Assembly: GCF_027595985.1 (NCBI RefSeq)
Contig: NC_073302.1
Coordinates: 12,817,811-12,881,810 of the forward strand
From: Sorex araneus
Taxonomy: Eukaryota > Chordata > Mammalia > Eulipotyphla > Soricidae
DNA length: 64,000 nt
Direction: 5' to 3'
The notes under the pieces were generated by a model that was not told the origin of the DNA, did not search any database, and was given only the letters and a program-made list of their open reading frames with translations. A program made the position numbers and the translations under genes. Within the stretch, counting starts at the first letter, position 1. Every line of letters starts with the position of its first letter. Shown piece after piece: positions 42,725 to 48,225 of the stretch.

Positions 42725-45700
42725 ATATGTACATATCATATATATATTTGCTTCTATGATTTGTTGCCTACTATCTGAACCCCATCAAATGTGGGTGGTA
42801 ATTATGGGGAATGGGTAGGGGAGTATTTTATGATGTGTCTTTCGCGGCCACATGGTCCAGGAGCATGTTTACTCATATGTGAGGCTCAGTCAGAGCACGT
42901 GGGGAGTGGTCTTGAGCATGGCAGTGGTTGGGTTGTGGAGGCTTATGGCTGCCAGAGCTGGGTCCCTTGGGGTGGGGAGGACTCTCCCCTGCCCCCCGTC
43001 CGGGGCACCTTGGTGAAGACAGCCTGGCACGGGGTCAGGACATTCTGCGACTCTCTCTTTTAGGAGTTGGTTTATAGTCCCTGGGTCTTGGCCACTGATG
43101 AGATTACATAGTACCTGGGGTAGTCTGTGGGTGTGACTGCCAAGCAACTGGAAAACTGGTTACCTGACAGGCGGAGGACAGTCCCGATCCAAGTGGGCCT
43201 GGAGCTCTGAGTCACAGATTCCCGCCTACCTCTGTGCTACAGGCCCTAACTGCATCTTTTGATCTCTTTTGAGATTTATGGGTCTCTGAAATAAGGCCAA
43301 TAAATGAGCTTTTAGAGCTAAGCCGGAGGTGGTTTCTGGGTGTATCTCCCACATATCTACCTTTTGGCCGTTTAATTTCTTGGTAAACGTGGCCCCAATT
43401 TCTTGGGGTCTGGCCAAAGGCACAGTAGCAATTTTGGGCTATCTGGAAGTCTGAAGGCACCATCAGGCTGCTGATGCACTTGCCCTACAGGTATAGGTTG
43501 ACCTGCTGGTGGCACCATATGCCCTCATCTTTTATTTAAATTTTTTTCCTATTACATTTAGGCATTTATTTTTTGTTTTTTTAAATTTTTATTATTTTAT
43601 TGAATTTCCCTGAAAAAAGTTACAAAGCTTTCAGTTTAAGTCTCCATCGCATAATGATCAAACCCCCATACCTTCACCATGCAGACGTTCCATGACCAAG
43701 CACCCAGTATACCCCCCCTTCCACACCCACCCCTCCACCTGCATGGCTAATGATCTCCACTTTATTCTCTCTATACCTTGAAAACAGTCAATATTTCAAC
43801 AGAAAATTCACTCTTACTTTTTGGAATTTTCCCCAACAATCAAACCTGCTGAAAAGGCATCATTTGATAATTTATTTTCCATTGCTGAGAATGAAAAAAT
43901 TATGGACTTGTGCAGCCACTGTCACGGCCGCGTGGTTTTGGATTTCTGATATTTTAGTGATTAAGTCCAGAGAGATTTCTGCCAGAAGTTGCCGAAAAAA
44001 AGGGAAAAAAAAAGGCCGAGAGAGAAAGACATTTCCCCTCCTGGGGTGGCATGGGGTTGTAGCTCAGCTCACAGTCTAGCTACATTTCTGTAAGAAGCCG
44101 CTGGGTTTAGGCATTTATTTTTTCTTTTTTATTTTCTTTTTTATTGAATCACCGTGAGATACAGTTGCAAAGCATTGATGTTTGAGTTTCGGTCAAACAG
44201 TGATAAAATACCCATCCCTTCACCAGTGCACGTTTTCCACCACCAAAATCCCCAGTATTCGCCCCCCATCCCAACCCTTCCCCTGCCTATGTGGCAGACA
44301 ATTTCCACAATACTCTCTCTCTACTTTGTTTTTGTTCCTAATTTATTTTTTATTGAATCACCATGTGGAAAATTACAAAGCTTTCAGGCTTAAGTCTCAG
44401 TTGCATAAAACTCGAACACCTATCCCTTCACCAGTGCATATATTCCACCACCAAGAACCATGGTGAACCTCCTCCCCACCCCACCCCCTGCCTCCCAGCC
44501 CCCCATCTCGCCTGTGTAGCTGATTAATTTCACTTTACTTTCTCTTTACTTTGATTACATACAAACAAAAGAAACCACTATTATTGTTTGGAGTTCCCCC
44601 CTCCCCCAGAGTCTGACCTGCTGGAAAGCAACCATTTGACATTTCGTTTTCCATTGCTGAGAATGAAGAGATATGAGATTGCATGGCAACAGTAGCGGCC
44701 GCGAAGTTATAGATTTCTGTATTTTAGTATTATAATGCTTAAGTCTAGAGGGCTTTCTGCCAGAGGTTGCATCATTGCTAGCTCATACCCCTCTGCTACT
44801 TTATATTCCATATATGAGTGCAATCTTTCTGTGTCTGTCTCTTTCTTTCTGACTCATTTCACTCTCTCTCTACTTTGATTACATTCAATATTTTGACACC
44901 AGTTCCACCACTATTATGTGGAATTTTGCCACCACCACTCAAACCTGCCGAAAAGGCAGTGCTAAACAATCTGTTCTTTGCCTTTCTCTGGATCATGGCC
45001 ATTTAGGAGCTTAATAAGTAGCTGGGGTCAGTTCTTGGGCATCATCTCAGAGTCCCATGGGGGAGGGGAAGGAGAGGGACAGGTTCCAAAAATTTGACAG
45101 CCATAAACTATTTTATGTTCTAGGTATAAGCTGGATTTGACATCACCCCGGTTTCTAACTTCCTGGGAAATTCATGGTGTTGGTGTTTCAAATAATGGTA
45201 AGTTGTATATTAAGGAGCAGCTTTTATATGTACCATTTAATTTTCAGCAGTGTATATTTTAAACTACTCTAATTAGGGTAAATATGTCACTGAAATATTT
45301 TGTTTACTCAAGGTAACCTGTGCATATTCAATATGCCCAAAAGAGTAACAACAAATCTCACAATTCAGGTGTTAACTGGTGCCTGCTTGAGCAAATAGAT
45401 GAGCAATGAGATGACAGTGATACAACAATGCAGTGTTTTATTTATTGTTTGGGGGCCACACTTGACTGTGCTCAGGTATTATTGCTGGCTCAGTTCTCAA
45501 GAATCACTCCTAGTGAATCTCAGGGGACCAGCACCTGGTACCATATATGGTACCAAGGATTGAACCCCGGTGAGCTACATGCAGGACAATTGCCTCAGCT
45601 GCTGTATTATCTGTCCTGCCCGAATAAGGTTTCTACAGCACATGGTGAGGCATGCCTTCATGTTCCTATTTCCATAAAAAGTTTCTGATTTTCTAGGTGA

Positions 45701-48225
45701 TTGATGTGGAAGCTAAAAGTAGGACTCAATGTATTTTCTCCCAATTAATATAGGTAACTGTGCAACACAGTACTACCTACAAACTGTGTTTAACCTTAAA
45801 AATTTGTTTTTTTTTAACAATGCTGCAACTTTTATTGGTCTGAGTTCCATAATAATCAAAAAGTTTTTGTTCCACTGAAGTAAAGAATTGGAAGACATAG
45901 CTAACAAATCTATGCACCTTTGCAGTTAGAAATTCACAACAAAACCAAAAGAACAACAATACCAATAATGTTAAAAAGACCTTAAAGTTGTTTCACTCTC
46001 TGGGACCATATAAATAAACAAAAAGATTACTCTCTGACCAAAAATATAGCTGTTTACTTGAAAAAGAAAACGAATGTGGGTTATCAAAGGTGAAGTGAGA
46101 GACTAGAAAAATAGCATAGCAGGTAGAGCATTTGCACATGACTGACCCAAGTTTGATTCCCAGCATCTCATACAGTACCCCCGAGCTGCCAGGAATGATC
46201 CCTGAGCACAGAGCAGGAGTGAGCCCTGAGCACTATAAGGAATGGCCAAAATTGAACCAAGGGAGGAAAAATAAAGAAAGAAAAAGGTGGTGTGAAAAAA
46301 GATAAAAGAGGGTGGGTTAAGTAGACATAAAGCTCATAGACACCTGGAGAAACCATTGGCCAATTAGAGCCAAGGAAACAAGTAGCATGGATGGATAAAC
46401 CTGTCACTGTCCTCAGTTTCTCATTTATTGGTTGCATTGGTTGCATCCAGCTGATACTCCTTGGTGGGAAAAGCCAAGCAGCCCCATGTGAACCAGTGAC
46501 ATACCTTATTATACATTTACTTGTCAGTTATGTTGAACAAATTAGCTTCCTGACTTGTACCAGTTTCAGAATAAACTGTACCTTTAATTAAAGTTATGAA
46601 TATATAATTAATGTTATTAGCATAATGACATCAAGAAAACAACCACTAGTAGAAGTAAATAACTCCGTGTCCATCCTGTGTAACATTCATGAAAAAAATG
46701 AGAATTTCACAATATTAAGAAATTCTTGTTTGAGGATAAAACATTTTTCCCCAAAAGGGAACCTTTTTCTTTTTGTATTATGGGTCATACCCGGTGATGC
46801 TCTGGGGTTATTCCTGGCTCTGCCCTCCGGAATTACTAATTACTACTGATGATGCTCATGGGACCGTAGGGAATGCTGAGATCCAATCCTGGTCAATTGT
46901 GTGCAAAGCAAATGACCTACCCACTGTACAATCACTTTAGCCCTGGATCATTTTCTTTGAGAGATGTTCATGGGACAATTTACAGATTAAATTACATGAT
47001 GCTAAGATTATTTTTCCCAAAATAATCTGGGGTTTGTAGGGAAAAATGAATATATGGAAACAGAAGAGGTCATGAGCTGATAATAACTGAAGTTTTGTCA
47101 TTGGTACATGGGAGCTCATTATGACATTCTCACTACTTTTTATATAGGTGCGAATTGTCCAGTGGAATTCTTCTTCCCAACGAAAAAATAAATTTTAAGT
47201 CATAACAATGAGATACTCTTTATTGATGGCATTTCTCTGTGTGTACAAGATCAAGACAGATTCTGCAAATACCGCTGTGGTTCACTCTCACAACTTTCAA
47301 ACCTATTCTGGCCAGCCTGTCTAAACAGAAATCAAGCTCCATCATGCTTTCTCCTAATTTCCCTATTAATTCTTTTTATGGAGCTAAAATTCTTATACAT
47401 ATGTTAGTTTATGTTATGTAAAGCGATGTTTCTATACGTTTTAAGTTGCAAAATGGTCACCTCGCTGAGTCTAGTTAACGTGTATGCTAGACACAAGTAC
47501 AAATACAAATGGTTTGTGTAAGAATTTCTAAGATAAACTATCTTGGGGTGGAGCAATAATACAGCAGGTAAGGTGCTTTTCTTGTATGTGGCCAATCCAA
47601 ATTCAATCCCCGATACCCTTATATGGTCCCCTGAGGCCATCAGAAGTGATCCTTGAGCACAGAGCCAGGAGTTAGCCCTAGGCAAAGCCAGACTAAACAA
47701 AAGGGGAAAGAAAATGAACAGGGGAAAAATCTGCTATCTTATAAATATGGTATCTTTACTACTGTGCTGTAAGTTTGGTCTACTCCTATGATCAAACTAT
47801 TTAAGTCTTTATCTTATAACTGGAATTTTTACTTTTTGACCACATTTACTATTTTCCTCCGCTCTTACATTCTCTATAGTATTTATATTGCATGCTCATA
47901 TTTTATAACATATTTCTTTATGCCACCTTTACGAGTAAGCAGATTTTTTTTTGTTTCATAGTGAATAGGGGCTGTGCACACAATCTTTCAAAATATTAAT
48001 TGATTTTGAGTCAGGATTACTAAACAGAATTTTCCAGAAGATAGAAAAAGAGGAGAAAAGAAAATGAAACCTTTATATTAGAGGATTTTTTTTCCTTAAA
48101 CCAAATCAAGCCATTTAGAGGTGTTTTAGCAACCTGGGAGCCCTGAAATATCTTGTGTACTGTTGCCTCTGCTAGGTCTGTGTGTTGCTGATGTGCTGCA
48201 GGGACGAGTGAGTCAGGAACAATAA
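2034..48225 (+). CDS. Complement C5-like gene, truncated paralogue (15 coding exons in window, 5' end outside)
   Basis: Overview of the exons listed separately. C5 is a secreted thioester-family protein (without a thioester) that is cleaved to C5a, an inflammatory peptide, and C5b, the seed of the membrane attack complex. Joined exons at 2034, 3700, 4644, 6429, 7242, 9078, 9907, 12030, 17754, 18058, 22855, 23932, 25267, 41581, 45124 and 48176 give 1917 nt, exactly 639 codons, with compatible phases at every junction and no stop until TAA at 48223-48225. Residue similarity to C5 is continuous from about human residue 165 to 818. With about 164 residues expected upstream the precursor would be near 800 residues, against 1676 in human C5. 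The CUB, C5d, MG8 and most or all of the C345C parts are missing. It could be a functional short paralogue or a young pseudogene; the intact frame favours a gene that is, or recently was, under constraint. Family assignment is strong; function is inference. Confidence 0.85.
2827..2912 (+). repeat. Shrew-type tRNA SINE, old partial
   Basis: Head only: gggggctggagatatggctc, degenerate B box, then A-rich. Confidence 0.6.
3390..3505 (-). mobile_element. RTE LINE 3'-end fragment
   Basis: The minus strand shares the 16690-16815 3' end (gggct-acactagcacgc, then actggtgcccacttgaac). This is a second RTE tail and not the SINE, because it includes the tagcacgc block found just upstream in the LINE. 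Confidence 0.65.
3700..3782 (+). CDS. C5-like exon, end of MG2 ([10 protein letters not shown]...)
   Basis: The acceptor ttttttttccacag has a strong pyrimidine tract and the donor is ATGGATG|gtaatg. The exon completes a Lys codon and reads [18 protein letters not shown] ... FEIKMD. This corresponds to GMWTIKAKYKEDFSTTG ... FEVKEY of C5. It exits in phase 1, which the next exon accepts. Confidence 0.85.
4023..4201 (+). repeat. Shrew-type tRNA SINE, full length
   Basis: Reads ggggctggagcaatagcaca, then an A-box-like region, B box ggttcaattcc, the CCAGCATCCC / ccctgagcacc body, and ends caaaaagcaaaaaa. It is the best full-length example with 17284-17462. Confidence 0.93.
4644..4737 (+). CDS. 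C5-like exon, start of MG3 ([15 protein letters not shown]...)
   Basis: Acceptor cttatatttag, donor GTTAG|gtaaga. The exon reads [20 protein letters not shown] then [12 protein letters not shown], against VLPHFSVSIEPEYNFIGYK in C5. The stretch after VL (ERRKH) differs sharply from the conserved PHFSV and is one residue longer, which is unusual in an otherwise well kept segment. Confidence 0.85.
5079..5325 (+). repeat. tRNA-derived SINE with RTE-like tail
   Basis: Has a tRNA-like head (gggtagggcgtttgcc, B box ggttcgattcc), a body ggagagcccggcaagcta ... gccaaaacagtaacaag, and the tail atggagacattactggtg...agcaaatagatgaacatggg. The tail matches the RTE LINE at 16745-16800. Confidence 0.85.
5330..6230. 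other. Intron with purine-rich stretch
   Basis: Includes an A/G-rich run at 5575-5735 that yields overlapping chance frames on both strands. No coding similarity seen. Confidence 0.45.
6232..6405 (+). repeat. Shrew-type tRNA SINE, diverged
   Basis: Reads gggctggaaagatggtaagg ... taattcccaggcactgtgtg ... aaaactgctggtgatttc. All parts are recognisable but diverged. Confidence 0.7.
6429..6540 (+). CDS. C5-like exon, MG3 ([20 protein letters not shown]...)
   Basis: Acceptor tttttttaacag, donor ACAAAG|gtaaga. The exon reads [20 protein letters not shown] then [17 protein letters not shown], matching [21 protein letters not shown] of C5 at the same spacing. It leaves in phase 0. Confidence 0.88.
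6922..7112 (-). repeat. Shrew-type tRNA SINE, diverged
   Basis: Reverse copy with ggctctgcactcaggagtga, gggggaccatatgaaatg and catgtgcaaggcaaaagc. Confidence 0.75.
7242..7359 (+). CDS. C5-like exon, MG3/MG4 ([15 protein letters not shown]...)
   Basis: The exon reads [20 protein letters not shown] ... [15 protein letters not shown], matching [20 protein letters not shown] ... DLNNKYLYIAVTV. The acceptor is unusual: the pyrimidine tract is separated from the AG by a run of ten A. A second good donor (GAC|gtaagt) lies nine bases before the one used (GCAG|gtaagt); the downstream donor gives the correct phase for the next exon. Confidence 0.85.
8021..8575 (-). repeat. Possible solo LTR
   Basis: A 555-bp block bounded by the perfect inverted termini TGTCACAG and CTGTGACA (LTR-type TG...CA ends). 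On the minus strand an AATAAA lies near 8152, in the last quarter, as in an R/U5 region. I see no 4-6 bp target duplication, so the call is tentative. Confidence 0.45.
9078..9190 (+). CDS. C5-like exon, MG4 ([20 protein letters not shown]...)
   Basis: Acceptor ttctaccag, donor ATCAAG|gtgaga. The exon reads [20 protein letters not shown] then [28 protein letters not shown] is identical to human C5 and makes this one of the clearest diagnostic exons. Exits in phase 0. Confidence 0.92.
9907..10074 (+). CDS. C5-like exon, MG4 ([20 protein letters not shown]...)
   Basis: Acceptor tattccattag, donor TTTCAT|gtgagc; 56 whole codons. It reads [20 protein letters not shown] ... [20 protein letters not shown], matching [20 protein letters not shown] ... 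[20 protein letters not shown] in C5. The variable loop before DGVASF is also divergent here. Confidence 0.88.
10742..11116 (-). repeat. Two shrew-type tRNA SINE copies in tandem
   Basis: Two reverse copies (about 10742-10892 and 10975-11116) show ccatacctggcaatttac and gggctcagggaccaaatggg. Both are diverged. Confidence 0.7.
12030..12233 (+). CDS. C5-like exon, MG5 ([20 protein letters not shown]...)
   Basis: Acceptor ttatcttccttag, donor TACCTG|gtaaga; 68 whole codons. It reads [20 protein letters not shown] then [20 protein letters not shown] and ends SITHYNYL, against [20 protein letters not shown] ... KITHYNYL in C5. The exon start and end fall at the same residues as the human protein segments. 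Confidence 0.92.
12430..12790 (-). mobile_element. Old LINE-1 3' end
   Basis: Contains minus-strand LINE-1 3' UTR sequence (atcaccagtgtatgc, then the gagtcagaa-type block near 12680) that is more divergent than its neighbour at 12795. Confidence 0.55.
12795..14350 (-). mobile_element. LINE-1 copy, ORF2 and 3' UTR, internally deleted
   Basis: The minus strand carries ORF2 from about the RT palm ([11 protein letters not shown] end near 14340, EDDMIL box near 14060) through the C-terminal region to 12970, followed directly by the end of the 3' UTR (12800-12960). The stretch that encodes the Cys knuckle is missing. Several frameshifts are present. Confidence 0.85.
14598..14755 (+). repeat. Shrew-type tRNA SINE
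   Basis: Reads acagagtgatagtatagcgg ... tgccttgcatgtggccaat ... gagcaccactgggtatgg, then an A-rich tail with aaac repeats. Confidence 0.8.
14822..15115 (+). repeat. Old tRNA-SINE-like element with poly-A
   Basis: The head ggatggctcagtggtagagc is tRNA-like. The body differs from the main family (cagttgcagcactt...) and ends in a 13-A run near 15107. It may be an older SINE family. Confidence 0.5.
15400..15560 (-). repeat. Shrew-type tRNA SINE
   Basis: Reverse copy: ctcagggcttactcctgtct, gggggaccatagggggtgcc, aattgaac. Confidence 0.75.
15870..17080 (+). repeat. LTR-like repeat interrupted by the RTE LINE
   Basis: Sequence at 15880-16290 and 16816-17070 matches 57540-58215 (for example tttactcctgggcatc, gagcatggtcatgg, ttaaatggat, ctatataa). 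The interruption is exactly the RTE fragment. A TATA-like ctatataac near the end suggests an LTR with U3 then R. Confidence 0.6.
16292..16815 (+). mobile_element. RTE-type (BovB-like) LINE 3' fragment
   Basis: The frame has the C-terminal hallmarks of RTE-clade ORF2: [49 protein letters not shown], and [16 protein letters not shown] frameshift then shifts to [10 protein letters not shown]. The element ends in a short gatacaagt repeat instead of poly-A, typical of RTE. It is inserted in an LTR-like repeat (15870-17080), with a possible short duplication agattta at both edges. Confidence 0.85.
17284..17462 (+). repeat. Shrew-type tRNA SINE, full length
   Basis: Same structure as the 4023 copy, with B box ggttcaattct and a poly-A tail. 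It lies just after the LTR-like repeat. Confidence 0.92.
17754..17963 (+). CDS. C5-like exon, MG5/MG6 with interchain cysteine (EKCGNQLQ)
   Basis: Acceptor gtgtatttttag, donor CTTCAG|gtaagc; 70 whole codons. It reads [20 protein letters not shown] ... [20 protein letters not shown] and ends EKCGNQLQ, nearly identical to C5. The Cys in EKCGN aligns with human Cys567, which pairs with Cys810 to join beta and alpha chains. Both partners are present in this gene (see the exon at 48176). Confidence 0.93.
18058..18207 (+). CDS. C5-like exon, MG6 ([17 protein letters not shown]...)
   Basis: The exon has 50 codons: [20 protein letters not shown] ... [14 protein letters not shown] ... SFVER, matching [20 protein letters not shown] ... 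SWVALAAVDSAVYG ... PLER of C5. It has the same length as the human segment. The only donor that keeps the frame is AGA|gttaag, a weak site; reading on gives Val-Lys-stop. The preceding intron is only 94 bp. Confidence 0.88.
18490..18815. repeat. SINE pair, partial minus then plus copy
   Basis: A short minus fragment (ttggggaccatacctggcaa, 18495) is followed by a plus copy (ggggctgggtgatagctcaa, 18657-18815) ending in an A-rich tail. Confidence 0.65.
18820..19715. other. Intron, nothing recognisable
   Basis: AT-rich intron; an old LINE-1-type 3' end may be present near 19520-19600 (cataacatgataccctcag). No genes. Confidence 0.4.
19720..20250 (-). mobile_element. LINE-1 3' UTR fragment
   Basis: Minus-strand copy of the 3' UTR (caccgtgaagaacagttac ... 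ccaccagtgcc ... tctgactcatttcac). No ORF2 coding part of note. Confidence 0.75.
20255..21870. other. Intron, old LINE-like debris
   Basis: T-rich sequence with scattered LINE-like blocks on the minus strand (20400-21150) and a SINE scrap near 21570-21650. No exon of C5 type was found. Confidence 0.4.
21880..22700 (-). mobile_element. LINE-1-related 3' ends, older long-UTR type (two nested copies)
   Basis: Two similar blocks begin ttgagtcaccatgtggaaag (21895) and ttgaatcaccatgtggaaag (22184). The second runs on through a gcggccgc-bearing segment (22524) and ends in the tctgtctctttctctctgac block shared with LINE-1. The same architecture recurs at 43580, 44340 and 50320. Confidence 0.6.
22855..22984 (+). 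CDS. C5-like exon, MG6-linker ([17 protein letters not shown]...)
   Basis: Acceptor tctctgagcag, donor GATG|gtaact. The exon reads [20 protein letters not shown] then [20 protein letters not shown]. ECGAGGGxNN aligns with GCGAGGGLNN of C5, so human Cys634 is kept. Two cysteines absent from human C5 appear here (VLCSTG and TGCSQQ). Confidence 0.9.
23393..23570 (+). repeat. Shrew-type tRNA SINE
   Basis: Reads ggctgtagaaatagcatagc, ggtagggcccttgcctc, cccagcaccagg and ends gacaaaacag. Confidence 0.8.
23932..23994 (+). CDS. C5-like exon, beta/alpha processing site RSKR and C5a N-terminus
   Basis: Acceptor tttcttttaacag, donor ATAG|gtattc. The exon reads [20 protein letters not shown], matching [20 protein letters not shown]. 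The tetrabasic site RPRR of human C5 is replaced by RSKR, which still fits the furin rule R-X-K/R-R, so chain processing should be possible. Human Cys669, the partner of Cys634, is Phe here. Confidence 0.88.
24258..24422 (-). repeat. Shrew-type tRNA SINE
   Basis: Reverse copy: ttgggtcacacctgacgatg ... gggaccatatgggatgctgg ... tattgctccagcccc. Confidence 0.88.
25267..25458 (+). CDS. C5-like exon, C5a anaphylatoxin-like domain
   Basis: The acceptor is cattgtttcag and the donor CATG|gtatgt. The reading frame is [20 protein letters not shown] then [20 protein letters not shown] and [20 protein letters not shown], ending YTGH. It keeps the CC, C, C, CC pattern of the four-helix anaphylatoxin fold (human C5a Cys21, 22, 34, 47, 54, 55). 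The free Cys27 is Arg, as I recall for mouse, and one residue is deleted between Cys22 and Cys34. Human C5a ends MQLGR; here the corresponding residues are LYTGH, so the Arg that C5 convertase cuts after is missing at that place. The next exon continues ARRP, which would put a basic pair three residues later. Confidence 0.93.
25459..26110. other. Intron, nothing recognisable
   Basis: AT-rich DNA directly after the C5a-like exon. No further C5 exon similarity until 41581. Confidence 0.45.
26115..26280 (-). repeat. Shrew-type tRNA SINE
   Basis: Reverse copy: gggcttactcgtgactctcc, gggaaccataagggatgcc, catgcaaggcaaatg. Confidence 0.8.
26637..28275 (-). mobile_element. LINE-1 copy at the 3' side of the ERV
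   Basis: The minus strand has ORF2 sequence from [18 protein letters not shown] (28270) to the C-terminal region, then the 3' UTR to an A/T-rich tail near 26640-26670. The 262-codon minus frame 28434-27646 is a chimera: its first ~54 codons are flanking DNA, the rest ORF2. I see no clean target duplication. Confidence 0.88.
28276..29038 (-). other. 3' part of ERV, env not recognisable
   Basis: AT-rich sequence between the integrase remnant and the LINE-1 at 28275. A short minus frame near 28434-28276 fuses into LINE-1 sequence. I find no clear env motif and no 3' LTR. Confidence 0.3.
29039..29290 (-). pseudogene. ERV integrase C-terminal remnant joined to RT by deletion
   Basis: The minus frame ends [20 protein letters not shown] then [20 protein letters not shown], the shape of the small C-terminal (SH3-like) integrase domain with its conserved W/G pattern. 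It follows RT connection sequence within a few tens of bases, so RNase H and the integrase zinc-binding and catalytic-core domains have been deleted. Confidence 0.65.
29240..30206 (-). pseudogene. ERV reverse transcriptase remnant
   Basis: Below the LINE-1 insertion the minus strand shows RT finger/palm sequence ([29 protein letters not shown]) in 30124-29882. A YMDD box follows at 29795-29784 and connection-domain sequence in 29657-29247 ([28 protein letters not shown]). Several frameshifts and stops separate these blocks. RNase H is missing. Confidence 0.85.
30194..32680 (+). CDS. LINE-1 ORF2 fragment, reverse transcriptase and C-terminal domain
   Basis: An 828-codon open frame. It begins in the target duplication: the ATG and first codons (MSQF) are host/ERV bases. 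True ORF2 starts at about RPINVKEIE, just before the RT domain ([12 protein letters not shown]). RT motifs: [13 protein letters not shown] near residue 215 and FADDM near 254. The C-terminal Cys/His knuckle [18 protein letters not shown] fits C-x3-C-x7-H-x4-C near residue 683. The endonuclease and ORF1 are absent, so it cannot transpose autonomously, although the remaining frame has no stop. Not a host gene. Confidence 0.93.
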   Translation: MSQFRPINVKEIETVIKNLPKNKSPGPDGFTGEFFQTFKEDLLPVFLKLFQEIEKTGTLPNSFYEAHISLIPKANKDTTKKENYRPISLMNTDAKILNKILANRIQQLIKKIIHHDQVGFIPGMQGWFNIRKSINIIQHINKSKDKNHMIISIDAEKAFDKIQHPFLMKTLAKMGFGGTFLKIVEAIYHKPTASIILNGEKLRAFPLRSGTRQGCPLSPLLFNIVLEVLAIAIRQEKEIKGIQIGREEIKLSLFADDMILYLEKPKTSTKKLLETIDLYSKVAGYKINTQKSMAFIYANNEAEERGMKKAIPFTIVPQKIRYLGISLTKEVKDLYKENYITLLHEIKEDMRKRKHIPCSWIGRINVVKMAILPKALYRFNAIPINIPMTFFKEMDQAILKFIWNNKRPRIAKTILGKKMMGGITIPNLKLYYKAVTIKTAWYWNKGRAVDQWNRVEYPYTQPQMYDHLIFDKGARDVKWSKESLFNKWCWHNWTTTCKKMGLDLDLTPCTKVRSKWIKDLNIRPQTIRYIEDKVGETLHDIEDKGIFKGDTELSNLVKTEINKWDYIKLKSFCTARDTVTRIQRLSTEWERIFTQYPSDKGLISMVYKALVELYKKKTSNPIKKWGEEMNRNFTKEEIRMAKRHMKKCSASLIIREMQIKTTLRYHLTPQRLAHIQKNKSNRCWRGCGEKGTLLHCWWECRLVQPFWKTIWTTLKKLGIEFPFDPAIPLLGIYPREAKKYNRNNICTCMFIAALFTIARIWKKPECPRTDDWLRKLWYIYTMEYYAAVTKKEVKNFVVKWMGMKSFMLSEMSQKERDRHRKMALIYGI
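30207..33176 (+). mobile_element. Young 5'-truncated LINE-1 inserted in the ERV
   Basis: The insertion is flanked by a direct repeat with core caatatgtcacaattca at 30190-30206 and 33181-33197. Four further A on each side cannot be told from the tail, and the target has a ttaaaa-type L1 endonuclease site. It carries the second two thirds of ORF2, a 3' UTR with a G-rich tract (32951-33003) and a tail of (AAAT)n, (TTAA)n and poly-A. The intact long frame and perfect target duplication mark a recent insertion. Confidence 0.95.
33322..34056 (-). pseudogene. ERV dUTPase-protease frame, catalytic Asp lost
   Basis: A 244-codon open minus-strand frame. The first half has dUTPase features (GRSS near residue 55, GLIDSDF near residue 70). 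The second half is retroviral aspartic protease, with the active-site triad region reading LNSGAD near residue 150 and GRDLL near residue 228. The catalytic Asp of the usual D-T/S-G is Asn, so the protease should be dead. The frame is otherwise intact over its length. Confidence 0.82.
34060..35799 (-). pseudogene. ERV gag remnant (matrix, capsid)
   Basis: The minus-strand start codon at 35799-35797 opens MGNSVTSQQ, with the Gly needed for myristoylation, at the right distance from the leader. After the SINE insertion, matrix-like sequence resumes below 35505 and is broken by a stop. Capsid-like sequence follows in 35012-34497 (QYEPVPF, TTYGVPS) and 34389-34135, where [19 protein letters not shown] is a recognisable major homology region. 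Breaks: the SINE, at least one stop in matrix and a frame break between the two capsid blocks. No clear zinc knuckles were found. Not functional. Confidence 0.8.
35509..35707 (-). repeat. Shrew-type tRNA SINE inserted in ERV gag
   Basis: Reverse copy (ggatcacacccagcaatgc ... gggaccatatgggatgctgg ... tattgctccag) with small internal duplications (ggctctgcattcctggctct; taccccgccctacc). It interrupts the matrix part of gag; the repeat ctatctgttcctttaaagg / ttatctgttcctttatt at its edges is a plausible target duplication. Confidence 0.9.
35800..36780. repeat. Polypyrimidine array (CTTT/CTTC-rich) in the ERV leader
   Basis: About 980 bp of almost pure C/T on the plus strand. It includes a perfect-looking (CTTT)n at about 36012-36080 and repeated units of tatttcttctttctccc flavour. 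It occupies the whole span between primer site and gag start. The long open frames here (up to 450 codons of Ser/Phe/Leu) are by-products of stop-poor simple sequence. Confidence 0.9.
36784..36801 (-). promoter_or_regulatory. ERV primer-binding site (lysine tRNA type)
   Basis: The minus strand reads TGGCGCCCAGTGCCGGCG. The first nine bases TGGCGCCCA fit the 3' end of lysine tRNAs, used by betaretroviruses; the second half is degenerate. It lies two bases after the LTR end. Confidence 0.6.
36804..37078 (-). repeat. 5' LTR of the ERV
   Basis: It runs on the minus strand from TGTAAACG to GCAACA, giving the expected TG...CA ends, and stops two bases before the primer site. In this orientation it contains an octamer ATTTGCAT (37006-36999) and AATAAAAG (36950-36943) that may serve as TATA-like or poly-A signal. 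About 275 bp, short but within the range for class II elements. Confidence 0.65.
37110..38285 (-). mobile_element. LINE-1 ORF2 segment (before and including RT start)
   Basis: Minus-strand frames read ORF2 sequence upstream of and at the start of RT ([31 protein letters not shown]). This part is absent from the truncated 30207 copy. It is adjacent to the ERV LTR and capped by a SINE at 38330. Confidence 0.82.
38330..38505 (-). repeat. Shrew-type tRNA SINE
   Basis: Reverse copy with gggtcacacccggcattgc and gggaccatatgagatgctgg, preceded by a T-rich tail. Confidence 0.9.
38935..41270 (-). mobile_element. LINE-1 copy with 3' UTR and scrambled ORF2
   Basis: The minus strand reads the 3' UTR (38940-39240), ORF2 C-terminal and thumb sequence (39250-40040), an RT block with a TDDMILY variant near 40325, and RT N-terminal sequence to 41260. 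A T-rich break with a poly-A run sits at 40990-41010. Multiple frameshifts. Confidence 0.85.
41581..41647 (+). CDS. C5-like exon, alpha'-chain N-terminal region ([20 protein letters not shown])
   Basis: The acceptor is tttctaatttactag and the donor AAAAG|gtaatc. With the G from the preceding exon it reads [20 protein letters not shown], corresponding loosely to [20 protein letters not shown] in C5; the LW-V-H-V core is kept. It is shorter than the human segment and starts at the sequence that replaces the convertase site. The preceding intron is about 16 kb because of inserted transposons. Confidence 0.8.
42128..42270 (+). repeat. Shrew-type tRNA SINE, diverged
   Basis: Reads agggccatagggatagctca ... 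tgctttgcatgcagagatct ... ccctgagtaccacaggtatg. Confidence 0.65.
42671..42721. repeat. (AT)n microsatellite
   Basis: About 25 uninterrupted AT units. Confidence 0.95.
42725..43570. other. Intron, GC-richer island
   Basis: 42780-43240 is richer in GC than its surroundings and carries frames on both strands, none with recognisable similarity. Probably an old repeat. Confidence 0.35.
43575..44870 (-). mobile_element. LINE-1-related long 3' UTR copies (nested)
   Basis: Three related blocks start near 43595, 44145 and 44345 with ttgaatcaccatgtggaaaa-like ends. Two carry ggccgc segments (43925, 44696). The last ends in the ctgtctctttctttctgac block of LINE-1. No ORF2 is recognisable. Confidence 0.6.
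45124..45197 (+). CDS. C5-like exon, MG6 second half ([20 protein letters not shown])
   Basis: Acceptor atgttctag, donor AATG|gtaagt. The exon reads [20 protein letters not shown] then VSNN, matching [20 protein letters not shown] ISNT. The motif [10 protein letters not shown] is a hallmark of the C3/C4/C5 family just before the GICVAD segment. Exits in phase 1. Confidence 0.92.
45310..45428 (+). repeat. Tail fragment of the RTE-tailed SINE
   Basis: Contains tattcaatatgccc, agtaacaacaaatctcacaa and gagcaaatagatgagcaatg, the 3' part of the 5079-type SINE. Confidence 0.6.
45440..45625 (-). repeat. Shrew-type tRNA SINE, diverged
   Basis: Reverse copy: tgtttgggggccacacttga, ctcaggggaccagcacctgg, tgaaccccggtgagctac. 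Confidence 0.7.
46100..46265 (+). repeat. Shrew-type tRNA SINE
   Basis: Reads gagactagaaaaatagcata, gcaggtagagcatttgc, agtttgattcccagcatctc. Confidence 0.8.
46775..46945 (-). repeat. Shrew-type tRNA SINE
   Basis: Reverse copy: gggtcatacccggtgatgct, cctggctctgccctccgg, atcactttagccc. Confidence 0.78.
47543..47705 (+). repeat. Shrew-type tRNA SINE
   Basis: Reads ggggtggagcaataatacag, ggtaaggtgcttttcttgta, ttcaatccccgatacc. Confidence 0.8.

Noticed and set aside
47140..47200. Possible additional C5 exon ([15 protein letters not shown])
   Set aside because: No convincing alignment to C5, and it ends at once in a stop; the true next exon is at 48176.
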